Below, piece after piece: positions 9,308 through 18,324 of a stretch of DNA of 64,000 nucleotides. The stretch spans positions 27,714 to 91,713 of the forward strand of contig CAVVPK010000018.1 of NCBI GenBank assembly GCA_963750065.1, in the 5' to 3' direction. Under the pieces are notes generated by a model, which was given only the letters and a program-made list of their open reading frames with translations, was not told the DNA's origin and searched no databases. Made by a program: the position numbers and the translations under genes. Origin of the DNA: CAVSRC01 sp963750065. GTDB taxonomy: Bacteria > Pseudomonadota > Alphaproteobacteria > Rhizobiales > Kaistiaceae. Within the stretch, counting starts at the first letter, position 1, and each line of letters begins with the position of its first letter.

Positions 9308-11035
9308 ATGCCCTGGTATCGCGGTCTGGTGGTGGTTCTGCTGTCGCTGCTGGTCGGCGCCCCTGCGACACTGGCCTGGGCCGACTCTCCGGCAGGCCCG
9401 GGAGATATTCTGGTGGTCGCCGGATCGATCACCAATGCCCAAGGCAAGGGGATCAAGGACGCCCAGCCGGACTTTTTCGTCGATGGCGCGCCGCTGACCC
9501 TGGCAACGCCCCCATCCACGGACAGCAACGGCACCTTCGAGACGCAGCTTGAGCTGCCGGCGGGCACCCTCCCCGCGGCGCGGATCGAGATGAGCGTCGC
9601 GCGGCCTTCCTACAAGACCTCGCCACGCATTGCCGTCAGCCAGATCCACCAGGAGCAGACCGACGGCGCCGGCCAGGTCCACTACATCGCCCATGTAGCG
9701 GCGACCCTGCAGCGAACCGTCTCCCCAGGGCTGTGGATCGCCACCGCCGTCCTGGCGGCGGTGTACGGCTTCATCGCCTTCGAGCTGATGCACCGCACGC
9801 TGGCAGCGCTCGTCGGAGCCTCCCTAATGCTGTTCGTCAGCTACACGCTCGGCACCTTCTACCCCGGCTTCCACATCCTCACTTTCGACGACGCCATGCG
9901 CGCCATCGACGGCAACGTGATCTTCCTGCTCCTGGCCATGATGATCATCGTCGGGGTGCTCAAACGCACCGGCGTGTTCCAGTGGATGGCCTACAAGTCG
10001 TTCCAGCTTGCCCGCGGCAGCATCTACACCCTGGCAGTGCTGCTGATGGTGATCACCGCCGTCACCTCGGCCTTCCTCGACAACGTCACCACCATGCTGC
10101 TGATCATCCCGGTGACCATCGAGATCGCCCTGGCGCTCGGCATCAACCCGCTGACCCTGCTGCTGCCTGAGGTGTTCGCCTCCAATATCGGGGGCACCGC
10201 AACGCTCATCGGCGACCCGCCGAACATCATGATCGGCTCCTATGCCGGGCTGACCTTCACCGACTTCATCACCCACCTGACGGCGATCAACATCATCGGC
10301 CTGGCGGTGGCGGCGGCCTATTTCCTGGTCTGGTTCCGCAAGGACTATCACGCCGCCAAGGTGGCCGATGTGCCGGCCATGGTGGCGCGGTTGCGCGAGG
10401 AGTACCGCATCACCGACCCGGTGCTGCTGATGAAGGCCGGCGGGGTGCTGATCTTCACCATCTTTCTGTTCGTCATGCACGGCAGCCTGCACATGGAGCC
10501 CAGCATCGCCGCCCTGGCGGGGGCTTCGCTGCTTCTGGTGATCAGCGGCGTGCACATCGTCGAGATGGTGGAGAAGGAGGTGGAGTGGCCCACCCTCGTC
10601 TTCTTCATGATGCTGTTCATCGTCGTGGCCGGCGCCGAGCAGACCGGGCTGATCCAGATCATCGCCGACTGGGTGCGCAGCGCCTCCGAGGGCTCGCCCT
10701 TGCTGGCGGTGCTGATCGTGCTGTGGGTGTCGGCGATCCTGTCGGCGATCATCGACAACATCCCCTTCACCGCCACCATGCTGCCCATCGTCGCCTACCT
10801 GACCAACACGATCCCGGGCATCAACCACACGGTGTTGTGGTGGGCGCTGTCGCTGGGCGCGTGTCTCGGCGGCAACGGCACCCTGATCGGCGCCAGCGCC
10901 AACGTGGTGACCGCCGGCATGGCGGAAAAGGCGGGCTATCCGATCAGCTTCAACCACTACATGAAGGTGGCATTCGTCCCCATGCTGATCACCGTCAGCC
11001 TCGCCATGGTGTGGCTCATCTTCCTGGAAATGTGA
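9308..11035 (+). CDS. SLC13/ArsB-NhaD superfamily permease with N-terminal periplasmic domain
   Basis: 575 aa from the ATG at 9308; the in-frame GTG-ATG region at 9236 adds an unlikely 24-residue leader. Residues 1-26 look like a signal peptide or first membrane segment ending in TLAWA. Residues 27-155 form a soluble, beta-rich domain (carboxypeptidase-regulatory-like pattern, DSNGTFETQLELPAG). Then come about 11 membrane segments of the ion-transporter fold. The two re-entrant signature loops are visible: GGTATLIGDPPNIMIGS (about 340) and GGNGTLIGASANVV (about 530). Anion, citrate or Na+/H+ exchange are family options; the substrate is unknown. The extra periplasmic domain is unusual for this family. 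Confidence 0.85.
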   Translation: MPWYRGLVVVLLSLLVGAPATLAWADSPAGPGDILVVAGSITNAQGKGIKDAQPDFFVDGAPLTLATPPSTDSNGTFETQLELPAGTLPAARIEMSVARPSYKTSPRIAVSQIHQEQTDGAGQVHYIAHVAATLQRTVSPGLWIATAVLAAVYGFIAFELMHRTLAALVGASLMLFVSYTLGTFYPGFHILTFDDAMRAIDGNVIFLLLAMMIIVGVLKRTGVFQWMAYKSFQLARGSIYTLAVLLMVITAVTSAFLDNVTTMLLIIPVTIEIALALGINPLTLLLPEVFASNIGGTATLIGDPPNIMIGSYAGLTFTDFITHLTAINIIGLAVAAAYFLVWFRKDYHAAKVADVPAMVARLREEYRITDPVLLMKAGGVLIFTIFLFVMHGSLHMEPSIAALAGASLLLVISGVHIVEMVEKEVEWPTLVFFMMLFIVVAGAEQTGLIQIIADWVRSASEGSPLLAVLIVLWVSAILSAIIDNIPFTATMLPIVAYLTNTIPGINHTVLWWALSLGACLGGNGTLIGASANVVTAGMAEKAGYPISFNHYMKVAFVPMLITVSLAMVWLIFLEM

Positions 11036-11126
11036 CAAGACGGACTATTAGCGAAGAAAACGGTACGAACGACGGCAACGCTTGACACATGGCAGGGGAG
11101 CCACCTATCCCCTGCCGACGCTGATT

Positions 11127-11200
11127 GGCCTCGTGGCAGAGCGGCCATGCACAGGACTGCAAATCCTGCTACCCCGGTTCGACTCCGGGCGAGGCCTCCA
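11127..11200 (+). tRNA. tRNA-Cys(GCA)
   Basis: A 74-nt cloverleaf: acceptor stem GGCCTCG (11127-11133) pairs with CGAGGCC (11190-11196). The anticodon loop carries GCA at 11159-11161. The T arm holds GGTTCGACTCC, and the terminal CCA is encoded (11198-11200). It lies between the permease gene and the convergent btuD. Confidence 0.97.
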
Positions 11201-11214
11201 GCGGCCGCCGGCGT

Positions 11215-12006
11215 TTAGCGCCGCTCGGTGACCGTCCACGGGATGACCACCGGCGCATCCAGCAGTTCCACGATCTGGGCATTGACGCCGAAGGTTGCCG
11301 CCAGCCGCTGCTTGGTGAGCACCTGGCGCGGCGGCCCGTCGGCCACGATGCGGCCGCCATCGAGCACGATCACCCGCGTCGCCCGTCGCGCCGCCAGGCC
11401 GATGTCGTGCAGCGCGGCAAGCACGGCGCCGCCGGCCTCCGCCCGCTTGCGCAAGATGTCGAGCACGATGAGCTGATAGCGCGGATCGAGCGCCGCCGTC
11501 GGTTCGTCGGCGAGGATCAGCGGCGCCTCGGTCGCCAAGACCCGGGCGATCGCTACTCGTGCCCGCTCGCCGCCGGATAGCGTCGTCACCGAGCGGTCGG
11601 CATGATCGGCGACGCCGGTTGCTGCCATGGCCGCGCTCACCGCTGCGCGGTCGGCGGCCGACAGAGAGGCACCGCGCCCAAGCGGCAGCCGGCCGAGGCC
11701 GACGACATCGCGCACCGCCAGCGGCCAGTAGAACTCCTGCCCCTGTGGCAGATAGGCGACCCAGCGGGCGCGCTCGGCCAACGATACGCGGCGCACGTCC
11801 TCGCCGCCGACGATGAGATCGCCGTGCGCCGGCACCAGACCTGCCGCGGCCCGGAGCAGCGTCGTCTTGCCGGCACCGTTCGGGCCGACGATGACGGCAA
11901 ACTCACCCTCGCGCACGGTGAGCGCGATGTCGTGCAGGATGGCACGCTTGCCGAAGGCGACGTTGAGCCGGCTCAGCCTGAGCAGAGGTCCCCTGGTCTC
12001 GCTCAT
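11215..12006 (-). CDS. btuD: ABC transporter ATPase, vitamin B12/siderophore type (BtuD-like)
   Basis: 263 aa from the ATG at 12006. It drives import by hydrolysing ATP on the cytoplasmic side of the BtuC-like permease. Walker A GPNGAGKTT lies at 41-49, signature LSGGE at 143-147, Walker B LILADEPT at 163-170, then the H-loop ALHD. Its ATG overlaps the permease stop (ATGA at 12003-12006), so the two are translationally coupled. Only the neighbourhood (BtuB-like receptor, BtuF-like protein, cobD/cobP/cobQ) points to corrinoid rather than iron-siderophore transport. The ORF is open further upstream, but that part lies inside the permease gene in another frame. Confidence 0.9.
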   Translation of the reverse strand: MSETRGPLLRLSRLNVAFGKRAILHDIALTVREGEFAVIVGPNGAGKTTLLRAAAGLVPAHGDLIVGGEDVRRVSLAERARWVAYLPQGQEFYWPLAVRDVVGLGRLPLGRGASLSAADRAAVSAAMAATGVADHADRSVTTLSGGERARVAIARVLATEAPLILADEPTAALDPRYQLIVLDILRKRAEAGGAVLAALHDIGLAARRATRVIVLDGGRIVADGPPRQVLTKQRLAATFGVNAQIVELLDAPVVIPWTVTERR

Positions 12007-13025
12007 GCCGCATCTCCGGTGAGCTGGTGGCGGCGGGCGATGATCAGAGCGATGAAGAAGGGCGCGCCGATCAGCGCGGTGAAGACGCCGACCTTGATCT
12101 CGCTGCCCTGCGTCGGGATCAGGCGCACGGCAATATCGGCGGCCAGCAGCAGAGCGGCGCCGGATAGTGCCGCCGGCACCATCAGCCGGCCGGGATCGTG
12201 GCGCACGAAGGGGCGCATCAGGTGCGGCGCCACCAGACCGACGAAGCCGATGGAGCCGGCCACGGCGACGCCGGCGCCGACCGCTGCCGCAACACCGGCC
12301 ACCACGCGCAGGCGCACGCGGCCGAGGCTGAAGCCCATGCTCGCCGCCGCGTCCTCGCCCAGCGTCAGCGCGCGGAAGGCGCGCCGGTCCCACATCAGCA
12401 GCACCACGCCGACGGCCATGAAGGGCGCGGCGATAAGCACATGCTGCATGCTACGGTCCTGCAGAGAGCCGAGCAGCCAGAAGGCGATCTCCAGCGCGGC
12501 AAAGGGATTGGGCGCCAGGTTGAGCGCCAGCGCCGTGGCGGCGCCGGCGAGGCTGGAGACGGCGAGCCCGGCAAGGATGAGCACCAGTAGGCTCGCCCGC
12601 GGCCCCGCCACCAGGATGAGCAGGGCGACCGAGGTGAGCGCACCGGCGATCGCCGCCGCCGGCAGTGCCCAGGAGAGTGCGCTGAACAGCCCGAGCGATA
12701 TGACCAGAACGGCACCGAAGGCGGCAGCCGCCGGGGCGCCGAAGAGCGATGGCGCAGCCAGCGGATTGCGCAGCAGGCCCTGCAGCGCTGCTCCGGCTAG
12801 GCCGAGCGTGCCGCCGATCATGAGGGCAAGCAGAGCGCGCGGCAGACGGATTTCCAGGACGATGATGCGCGCCGCCTCGCCGCCCTTGCCCATGAGGACG
12901 TCGCCGAGCGTCGTGAGCGGCAGAACGACGGGCCCGACAGCCAGTGAGCCGGCAAACAATGCTACCACCAGAACAAGCAGCACGAAGACCAGAACGCCCT
13001 GCCGCCAGCCGCCGCCAAACGCCAT
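12003..13025 (-). CDS. btuC: ABC transporter permease, FecCD/BtuC family
   Basis: 340 aa with about ten hydrophobic segments, the usual size of FecCD-family permeases. Family marks include the LARPRALLALMIGGTLGLAGAALQGLLRNPLA-type block (here at about residues 57-93; LPRALLALMIGG then GAALQGLLRNP), GLVAPHLMRPFVRHDP and the C-terminal IGAPFFIALI. It forms the channel through which BtuF-delivered corrinoid passes. It starts 11 bases after the btuB stop and overlaps btuD by 4 bases, so btuB-C-D is one operon. Confidence 0.92.
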   Translation of the reverse strand: MAFGGGWRQGVLVFVLLVLVVALFAGSLAVGPVVLPLTTLGDVLMGKGGEAARIIVLEIRLPRALLALMIGGTLGLAGAALQGLLRNPLAAPSLFGAPAAAAFGAVLVISLGLFSALSWALPAAAIAGALTSVALLILVAGPRASLLVLILAGLAVSSLAGAATALALNLAPNPFAALEIAFWLLGSLQDRSMQHVLIAAPFMAVGVVLLMWDRRAFRALTLGEDAAASMGFSLGRVRLRVVAGVAAAVGAGVAVAGSIGFVGLVAPHLMRPFVRHDPGRLMVPAALSGAALLLAADIAVRLIPTQGSEIKVGVFTALIGAPFFIALIIARRHQLTGDAA

Positions 13026-13036
13026 GCCCTATCCTG

Positions 13037-14920
13037 CTATTGTTGTTGCCAGGTCAGCCCGACATAGGCCGACAGCCCCGCGGTGTTGTAGCCCGCCGGG
13101 TCCTGATAGCGCACATCGGTCAGGTTTTCGACGCGCCCGAAGATGCGGGTCTGCGGATTGAGCGGATAGGAGGCCGCGAGGTCGAAGCGGGTATAAGCCG
13201 GCATTGGCGTCGTCTCGCCCGAACCGTCGAACCGATCGCCGACCATGGTCGCCGTCAGCGACGCCTCCAGTCCCGACCGGCCGGTCCAGGCGAGCGTCGC
13301 CGAGCCGGTGTTCTGCGGACGGCGGGCAAGCAGCAGGCCGGTCGTGGCGTCGCGGGCGTCGGTATAGGTATAGGCGCCGGTGAGTGTCAGGCGCGAGGGG
13401 ATAAGGACGGCGGTCGCCGATAGCTCCACGCCCTGCATGGTGGCGCGACCGACATTGATGTAGCCGCCATAGATGCCGATGCTCGAATCGTAGGAAATCA
13501 GATTGCTGAACCGGCTCAGGAATGCGGTCGCCGACAAAGTGAGCCGGCCGTCGAACAGCGTCTGGTCGATGCCAATATCGCCGCCGATGCTCTTTTCCGA
13601 TTGCAGCGACGCGGTCACCTTGCCCTGTTCGTTCAATGCCTTCTGATAGAAAGTCGGCCGCTTGGCTCCGGTTCCGAGGCTGGCGCGCAGCTTGGTCTCG
13701 CTCGCCGGAATTTCATAAGCCGCTGTGAAGCGGCCGGTGAGGAAGCCGTCGGCCCCCTGCTGGCCGTCATAGCGTCCGCTGAAGGTCAGGAAGAGATGGT
13801 CGATGGGCGAGATCTGGTCGCCGGCAAACAGGGCATAGCGGGTGGCGGTCTCAGCGAAGCCGGTCGAGCCGTAGGTATCCTGCGGAACGTAGCTGGCCTG
13901 CTCCCGCTCCAGCCTTGCGCCGGCGAGCAGTTGCCCCAAGGCCCCTGCCCCCATGGTCGCCCGGTATTCGGCGCCGGCCGAGTGCGATGCGTATTTGTAG
14001 ATCGCCGAGGAACTCGGCTCGTCATAGCGGCGATTGTCGATCGTCGTGAAGGCGGTGAGCGATTGCTTGATACGCCCGTCGGGGCTGTCGAAGGAGAACC
14101 GGCCGTATCCGGTCACCAGCGAATTCTTCGCCGTATTGCGTTCATTGGCGGGATCGACGCCCCAGCCCGGCGAGCCATCATAATCGGCGGTGCCGGTGGT
14201 CCCGGTAACGCCGAATTCGACACGCGGTCCATCGACCGCCGCATAGCGGCCGCTGATCGAACCGTCCCACTTTTCGAAGCCGTCGGCCTCGTCATGGTCG
14301 CGATTGCCGACCCGCGAAAAGCCCTTGCTGGCGACGTGCTCGCCGCTCATCAGCATGCTGAAGTCGTCCTTGGCGAAGCCGCCCGACAGGCGCTCGACAT
14401 GGGTCCCGTAGCTGCCGCCTTCGACGGTGGCGGAAAAGCGCGGCTTGCCCTGCGGCTTGCGGGTGATGATGTTGACCACGCCGCCCATGGCGTCCGAGCC
14501 GTAGATCGAGCTTTGCGGCCCGCGCAGGATCTCGATGCGCTCGATCATGTCGAGCGAGATCGCCGAAAAATCGAACTCGTTGTCGATGGTCGTCGGGTCG
14601 TTGACGCGCACGCCGTCGATGAGCACCAGCGTATGGCCGTTGTCGCCGCCGCGCAGGCGCACCGTGGCGGCGGCGCCGGGGCCGCCCGCCTGGGTCACCG
14701 TCACACCTGGAACGGTGCGCAACAGGCCGGCGACCGAGGTTGGCGAGGATTGCTCGATCTGGTCGTGGGTGATCACGGAAACCGAACTGCCGGTCTGACC
14801 GATCGCGATCGGCAGGTAGTACGGCGTGACCACGATCGAGGGGATTTCCGCAAAGGCAGGCGCAGCCGCCGTGGCAAGCAGAATGGACGCGGCGCAGATG
14901 CGCCGGTAGGCCGAAGTCAT
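13037..14920 (-). CDS. btuB: TonB-dependent outer-membrane receptor, BtuB-like
   Basis: 627 aa from the ATG at 14920. The signal peptide is MTSAYRRICAASILLATAAAPAFA. A TonB-box-like SIVVTPYYLP follows directly, then the plug domain (QTGSSVSVITHDQIEQ ... LRGGDNGHTLVLIDGVRVND ... RIEILRGPQSSIYGSDAMGGVVNIIT) and a 22-strand barrel ending in GLTWQQQ, whose terminal Gln residues replace the more usual terminal Phe/Trp. Plug and length match BtuB. It imports cobalamin across the outer membrane. First gene of the btuBCD operon and divergent from btuF. The reading frame stays open upstream to 15952, which is antisense to btuF and not part of the gene. Confidence 0.92.
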   Translation of the reverse strand: MTSAYRRICAASILLATAAAPAFAEIPSIVVTPYYLPIAIGQTGSSVSVITHDQIEQSSPTSVAGLLRTVPGVTVTQAGGPGAAATVRLRGGDNGHTLVLIDGVRVNDPTTIDNEFDFSAISLDMIERIEILRGPQSSIYGSDAMGGVVNIITRKPQGKPRFSATVEGGSYGTHVERLSGGFAKDDFSMLMSGEHVASKGFSRVGNRDHDEADGFEKWDGSISGRYAAVDGPRVEFGVTGTTGTADYDGSPGWGVDPANERNTAKNSLVTGYGRFSFDSPDGRIKQSLTAFTTIDNRRYDEPSSSAIYKYASHSAGAEYRATMGAGALGQLLAGARLEREQASYVPQDTYGSTGFAETATRYALFAGDQISPIDHLFLTFSGRYDGQQGADGFLTGRFTAAYEIPASETKLRASLGTGAKRPTFYQKALNEQGKVTASLQSEKSIGGDIGIDQTLFDGRLTLSATAFLSRFSNLISYDSSIGIYGGYINVGRATMQGVELSATAVLIPSRLTLTGAYTYTDARDATTGLLLARRPQNTGSATLAWTGRSGLEASLTATMVGDRFDGSGETTPMPAYTRFDLAASYPLNPQTRIFGRVENLTDVRYQDPAGYNTAGLSAYVGLTWQQQ

Positions 14921-15049
14921 GCGGAATATCTCCCTGAGGAAGGATCGGGCCAAAGCGCGTGGCTTGTGATTTGTGCTGGTGCCGGCCGGCTTTCCCGGCG
15001 GACCGCCAAGGAGTAAACGAGCACCATCTGCGGCGAGACATTCACGGCT

Positions 15050-15901
15050 ATGAGAACTGCAATCATCACCAGTTTCACCGCGGCACTTCTTGCGGTTCTC
15101 GCGCAGGGCGCTTTCGCGAGCGGGGCGCCACAGCGCATCGTCTCGATCAACATGTGCGCCGACGAGCTGCTGCTGGCGCTCGCCGACCCCAGCCAGATCG
15201 TGGCGCTGTCGCCCTATGCGGCCGATCCAACCATGTCGTTCCTGGCCGACAAGGCGGCAAAGGTCCGCCACGACGCGGCTGCGGCCGAGACCGTGGTCGC
15301 GCTGCATCCGGACCTGGTGCTCGCAGGCAGCTTCAACGATCCCGCAACGCTGGGGATGCTGACCCGGCTCGGCTATCGCCTCGACCTGCTCGACGCCCCG
15401 CACAGCATCGACGAATCCATCGCCCAGATCCGCAAAGTCGCGGCGCTCACCGGCCATGTCGAGCGCGGCGCGGCGCTGGTCGATCGGATCGAGGCGGCGC
15501 GCAAAGCGGCGCTTTCCGCCGCCAAAGGCCGGCCGCATCCGACCGCGGTGGTCTATCAGCGGCGCGGCTACGTCACCGGCGGCGACACGTTGACCGGCGA
15601 ACTGCTGTCGATCGCTGGCTTCGCCAATGACGGCGGGCGGCTGGCCGGCAAGACCGGCGGTTTCGTCTCGCTGGAGAGGCTGGTGGCGAACCACCCCGAC
15701 CTGATCGTCGTCACCACGCCGGACCCCAGCGCCGTCGACCAGGGCTCCGCCCTCCTCTCCCATCCGGCGCTGAGAGCGCTCTATCCAGTTTCGCGGCGCA
15801 TCGTTCTGCCACAGCGCCTTGTCGTTTGCGGCGGACCGTCGCTGCCCGCCGCCCTCGCCCAGGTCACGCGCGAAGCCGCACGCGTCGAGCACAGCCCTTG
15901 A
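15050..15901 (+). CDS. btuF: Periplasmic corrinoid-binding protein, BtuF-like
   Basis: 283 aa. The signal peptide is MRTAIITSFTAALLAVLAQGAFA. The mature part is a helical-backbone binding protein (cluster A-II): PQRIVSINMCADELLLALADP, then HPDLVLAGSF, then LERLVANHPDLIVVTTPD, the two conserved domain openings. It hands corrinoid to the BtuCD importer encoded on the other strand. Its stop (TGA 15899-15901) overlaps the TTG start of cobD, which couples uptake to salvage/biosynthesis. A siderophore ligand cannot be excluded from the sequence alone. Confidence 0.88.
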   Translation: MRTAIITSFTAALLAVLAQGAFASGAPQRIVSINMCADELLLALADPSQIVALSPYAADPTMSFLADKAAKVRHDAAAAETVVALHPDLVLAGSFNDPATLGMLTRLGYRLDLLDAPHSIDESIAQIRKVAALTGHVERGAALVDRIEAARKAALSAAKGRPHPTAVVYQRRGYVTGGDTLTGELLSIAGFANDGGRLAGKTGGFVSLERLVANHPDLIVVTTPDPSAVDQGSALLSHPALRALYPVSRRIVLPQRLVVCGGPSLPAALAQVTREAARVEHSP

Positions 15902-16872
15902 TCTCATTCGACCACCTCTGGCTGCTCGCCATCGCACTCGTGCTCGATGCACTCGTCGGCGACCCCGACTGGATCTGGCAGCGCCTGCCCCATCCGGCCG
16001 CGATCATCGGCGGGCTTATCGGCTTTCTCGACCGCACGCTGAACAGCGGGGCGCTCACTACGGCGTGGCGGACAGCGGCCGGCATCTTCACCATCGTCAT
16101 CGTCGTCGTGCTGGCTGTGCTGGTCGGCTATGGGCTCGAGCTGGCCTTCCGCTCTTTCGCCTTTGGCTGGATCGGCACCGCGCTGGTCGCCGCGGTGCTG
16201 ATCTCCGGCCGCGCGCTCTACGAGCGTGTCGCCGCCGTTGCCGATGCCTTTGGCGACGGCCTGCCGGCCGCGCGCGCGGCGGTGGCGCGCATCATCGGCC
16301 GCGACCCCGGCAGTCTCGACCAGTCGCGCGTCTGCCGTGCGGCCATCGAATCCACCGCCGAGACCCTGTCCGACGGCGTCATCGCACCGGCCTTGTGGTT
16401 CCTGCTGCTCGGCCTGCCCGGGCTCTTCGCCTGCAGGGCGATCAATATCGCCGACGCGACGATCGGCCACCTCACCCCGCGCTACGAGCATTTCGGCTGG
16501 GCGGCCGCCCGGCTCGACGATCTCATCAACCTGCCGGCGAGCCGCGTCGCCGGTGCCCTGGTCGCGCTTGCCGCGCCGGCTTCCGGCGGCAGCATCGCCC
16601 AGGCCTTCCGCATCATGGTCGCCGAGGCGCCGCTGCACCGCTCGCCCAATACCGGCTGGCCGGAAGGCGCTCTGGCCTCGGCACTCGGCCTGGCGCTTGC
16701 CGGCCCGCGCCGCTATGCCGGCATCATCATCAGCGCCCCCTACATCAACGCCGCCGGCCGGCGCGACGCCAACCCGACCGACATCCGTCGGGCGCTCAGG
16801 GTCTATCTCGCCGCCAATGCGATCTTCTTCGTGCTGGTCGCGGCGGCCTCCGTCTGGGTGCTGTGGCCGTAG
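15898..16872 (+). CDS. cobD: Adenosylcobinamide-phosphate synthase (CobD/CbiB)
   Basis: 324 aa integral membrane enzyme attaching the aminopropanol arm to adenosylcobyric acid. Family blocks seen: GDPDWIWQRLPHP near the start, the ESTAETLSDGVIAPALWF loop (about residues 156-173), RYEHFGWAAARLDDL, and the C-terminal NTGWPEGALASALGLAL. The start is taken as TTG 15898, because homologous sequence begins there (LISFDHLWLLAIAL) and no ATG lies nearby; it overlaps the btuF stop. The 3' end meets the convergent cobQ, whose reading frame runs on antisense through this whole gene. Confidence 0.9.
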   Translation: MISFDHLWLLAIALVLDALVGDPDWIWQRLPHPAAIIGGLIGFLDRTLNSGALTTAWRTAAGIFTIVIVVVLAVLVGYGLELAFRSFAFGWIGTALVAAVLISGRALYERVAAVADAFGDGLPAARAAVARIIGRDPGSLDQSRVCRAAIESTAETLSDGVIAPALWFLLLGLPGLFACRAINIADATIGHLTPRYEHFGWAAARLDDLINLPASRVAGALVALAAPASGGSIAQAFRIMVAEAPLHRSPNTGWPEGALASALGLALAGPRRYAGIIISAPYINAAGRRDANPTDIRRALRVYLAANAIFFVLVAAASVWVLWP

Positions 16873-18324
16873 GCCGGCGATCTCCAGCAGACGGTCGATG
16901 GCGACGTGGCGCTCGAGATGATCGGCGAGCCCGTCGAGCGCCGCCTCCACGCTCGCCGCATAGGCAAGCGACGACGCCACCCCGGCTTCGGCGAGGAAGG
17001 CGCGACGGAAGGCGTCAGAGCCGAAGAGCCCGTGGACATAGGTTCCGGCCACCAGCCCGTCGGGCGACGTGGCGCCATCGCGCCGACCGCCAAGGTCGAC
17101 GAGCGGCCGGGTGCAATCCGGCCCGTTGGTATGGCCGAGATGAATTTCGTAGCCGTCTATGGGTTCGCCGCTGGCGACGTGACGGCCGCAGACCGGCAGC
17201 GTGGTCTTGTCGCCGGAGAGCACGGTCGTGACATCGAGCAGGCCAAGCCCGACGACCGTCTCGGCGGCCCCCTCGATGCCGTCGGGATCGGCAATCGCCT
17301 TGCCCAGCATCTGATAGCCGCCACACAGGCCCAGCACGCGGCCGCCCCGGCGGCGATGGGCAAGGATGTCGATGTCCCAGCCTTGCAGATGCAGGAAGCG
17401 GAGATCGGCAATGGTCGCCTTCGATCCGGGAATGACGATGAGGTCAGCCGGAGGGACCGGCGTCCCCGGCTCGACGATGACGACGCGCACATCCGGCTCC
17501 AGACGCAGCGGATCGAGATCGTCGAAATTGGCGATGCGCGGCAGCGCCGGCACGGCGACGGTGAACCTGCCGCCGGCATTCGGCTGCCGCTCGCTGAGGT
17601 CGAGCCCGTCCTCGGCCGGCAGGCGGCCTGCATCGTCGAACCAGGGCACGACGCCAAGGCTCGGCCAGCCGGTGCGCTCCGCAATGGTGCACACGCCGTC
17701 GGCGAACAGCGCTGCGTCGCCGCGCAGCTTGTTGACCAGGAAGCCCTTGATCCGCCGCCTGTCGGCCGGCGGCAGGACAACGGACGTGCCGACGAGGCTG
17801 GCGATGACGCCGCCGCGGTCGATGTCGCCGACGAGCACAACCGGTACGTCCGCAGCTTCGGCGAAGCCCATATTGGCGATGTCGCCGGCCCTGAGATTGG
17901 TCTCGGCCGGGCTGCCGGCGCCTTCGACGATGACGATGTCGGCGTCGCGGCCGACAATAGCGAAGCTCGCCAGCACCTGCGGCAGCAGATCGCCCTTGCG
18001 CTTGCCGAAATCGGCGGCGGCGAGGGTGCCGGCGCGCTGCCCGCGCACGATCACCTGGGCGCCGATATCGGTTTCCGGCTTGAGCAGGACCGGGTTCATG
18101 TGCACCGAAGGTGGCAGCCGGCAGGCCAGCGCCTGCAGCGCCTGGGCGCGGCCGATCTCGCCGCCATCGGCGGTCACCGCGGCGTTGTTCGACATGTTCT
18201 GCGGCTTGAACGGCGCGACACGATAGCCGCGCCGCGTGAGCGCGCGGCAGAGGCCGGCCACCAGCACCGACTTGCCGACATGGCTGCCGGTGCCCTGCAC
18301 CATGACGGCGGGCACGGCGCTCAT
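15904..18324 (-). CDS. cobQ: Cobyric acid synthase, with the stop codon missing at the expected end
   Basis: Amidates four side chains of adenosylcobyrinic a,c-diamide using glutamine and ATP. Start ATG 18324 overlaps the cobP stop (ATGA). The N-terminal dethiobiotin-synthetase-like domain has GTGSHVGKS (11-19), and MNPVLLKPETD follows. The C-terminal triad-type glutaminase has nucleophile Cys334 in LGLCGGYQML and His431 in YVHGLFG. Homology ends near residue 484 (base ~16870), as expected for a ~485-aa enzyme. However, the frame has no stop there and continues antisense through cobD to 15904 (806 codons). Either the stop was lost or one base is wrong near 16870; the tail is not expected to be functional. 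Confidence 0.85.
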   Translation of the reverse strand: MSAVPAVMVQGTGSHVGKSVLVAGLCRALTRRGYRVAPFKPQNMSNNAAVTADGGEIGRAQALQALACRLPPSVHMNPVLLKPETDIGAQVIVRGQRAGTLAAADFGKRKGDLLPQVLASFAIVGRDADIVIVEGAGSPAETNLRAGDIANMGFAEAADVPVVLVGDIDRGGVIASLVGTSVVLPPADRRRIKGFLVNKLRGDAALFADGVCTIAERTGWPSLGVVPWFDDAGRLPAEDGLDLSERQPNAGGRFTVAVPALPRIANFDDLDPLRLEPDVRVVIVEPGTPVPPADLIVIPGSKATIADLRFLHLQGWDIDILAHRRRGGRVLGLCGGYQMLGKAIADPDGIEGAAETVVGLGLLDVTTVLSGDKTTLPVCGRHVASGEPIDGYEIHLGHTNGPDCTRPLVDLGGRRDGATSPDGLVAGTYVHGLFGSDAFRRAFLAEAGVASSLAYAASVEAALDGLADHLERHVAIDRLLEIAGLRPQHPDGGRRDQHEEDRIGGEIDPERPTDVGRVGVAPAGGVDVGGADDDAGIAARAGKRQAECRGQSAFRPAGIGRAVQRRLGDHDAEGLGDAAAGSRRGKRDQGTGDAARRQVDEIVEPGGRPAEMLVARGEVADRRVGDIDRPAGEEPGQAEQQEPQGRCDDAVGQGLGGGFDGRTADARLVETAGVAADDARHRRARGRQAVAKGIGNGGDTLVERAAGDQHRGDQRGADPAKGERAEGQLEPIADQHSQHDDDDDGEDAGRCPPRRSERPAVQRAVEKADKPADDRGRMGQALPDPVGVADECIEHECDGEQPEVVE

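Noticed and set aside
9824..11038. A 404-codon minus frame opposite the SLC13-type permease.
   Set aside because: Very His/Asp/Gln-rich translation typical of the antisense of a membrane protein; no motif.
13037..15952. A 971-codon minus frame covering btuB and extending upstream over btuF.
   Set aside because: Only the part from the ATG at 14920 has a signal peptide and BtuB homology; the rest is antisense to btuF.
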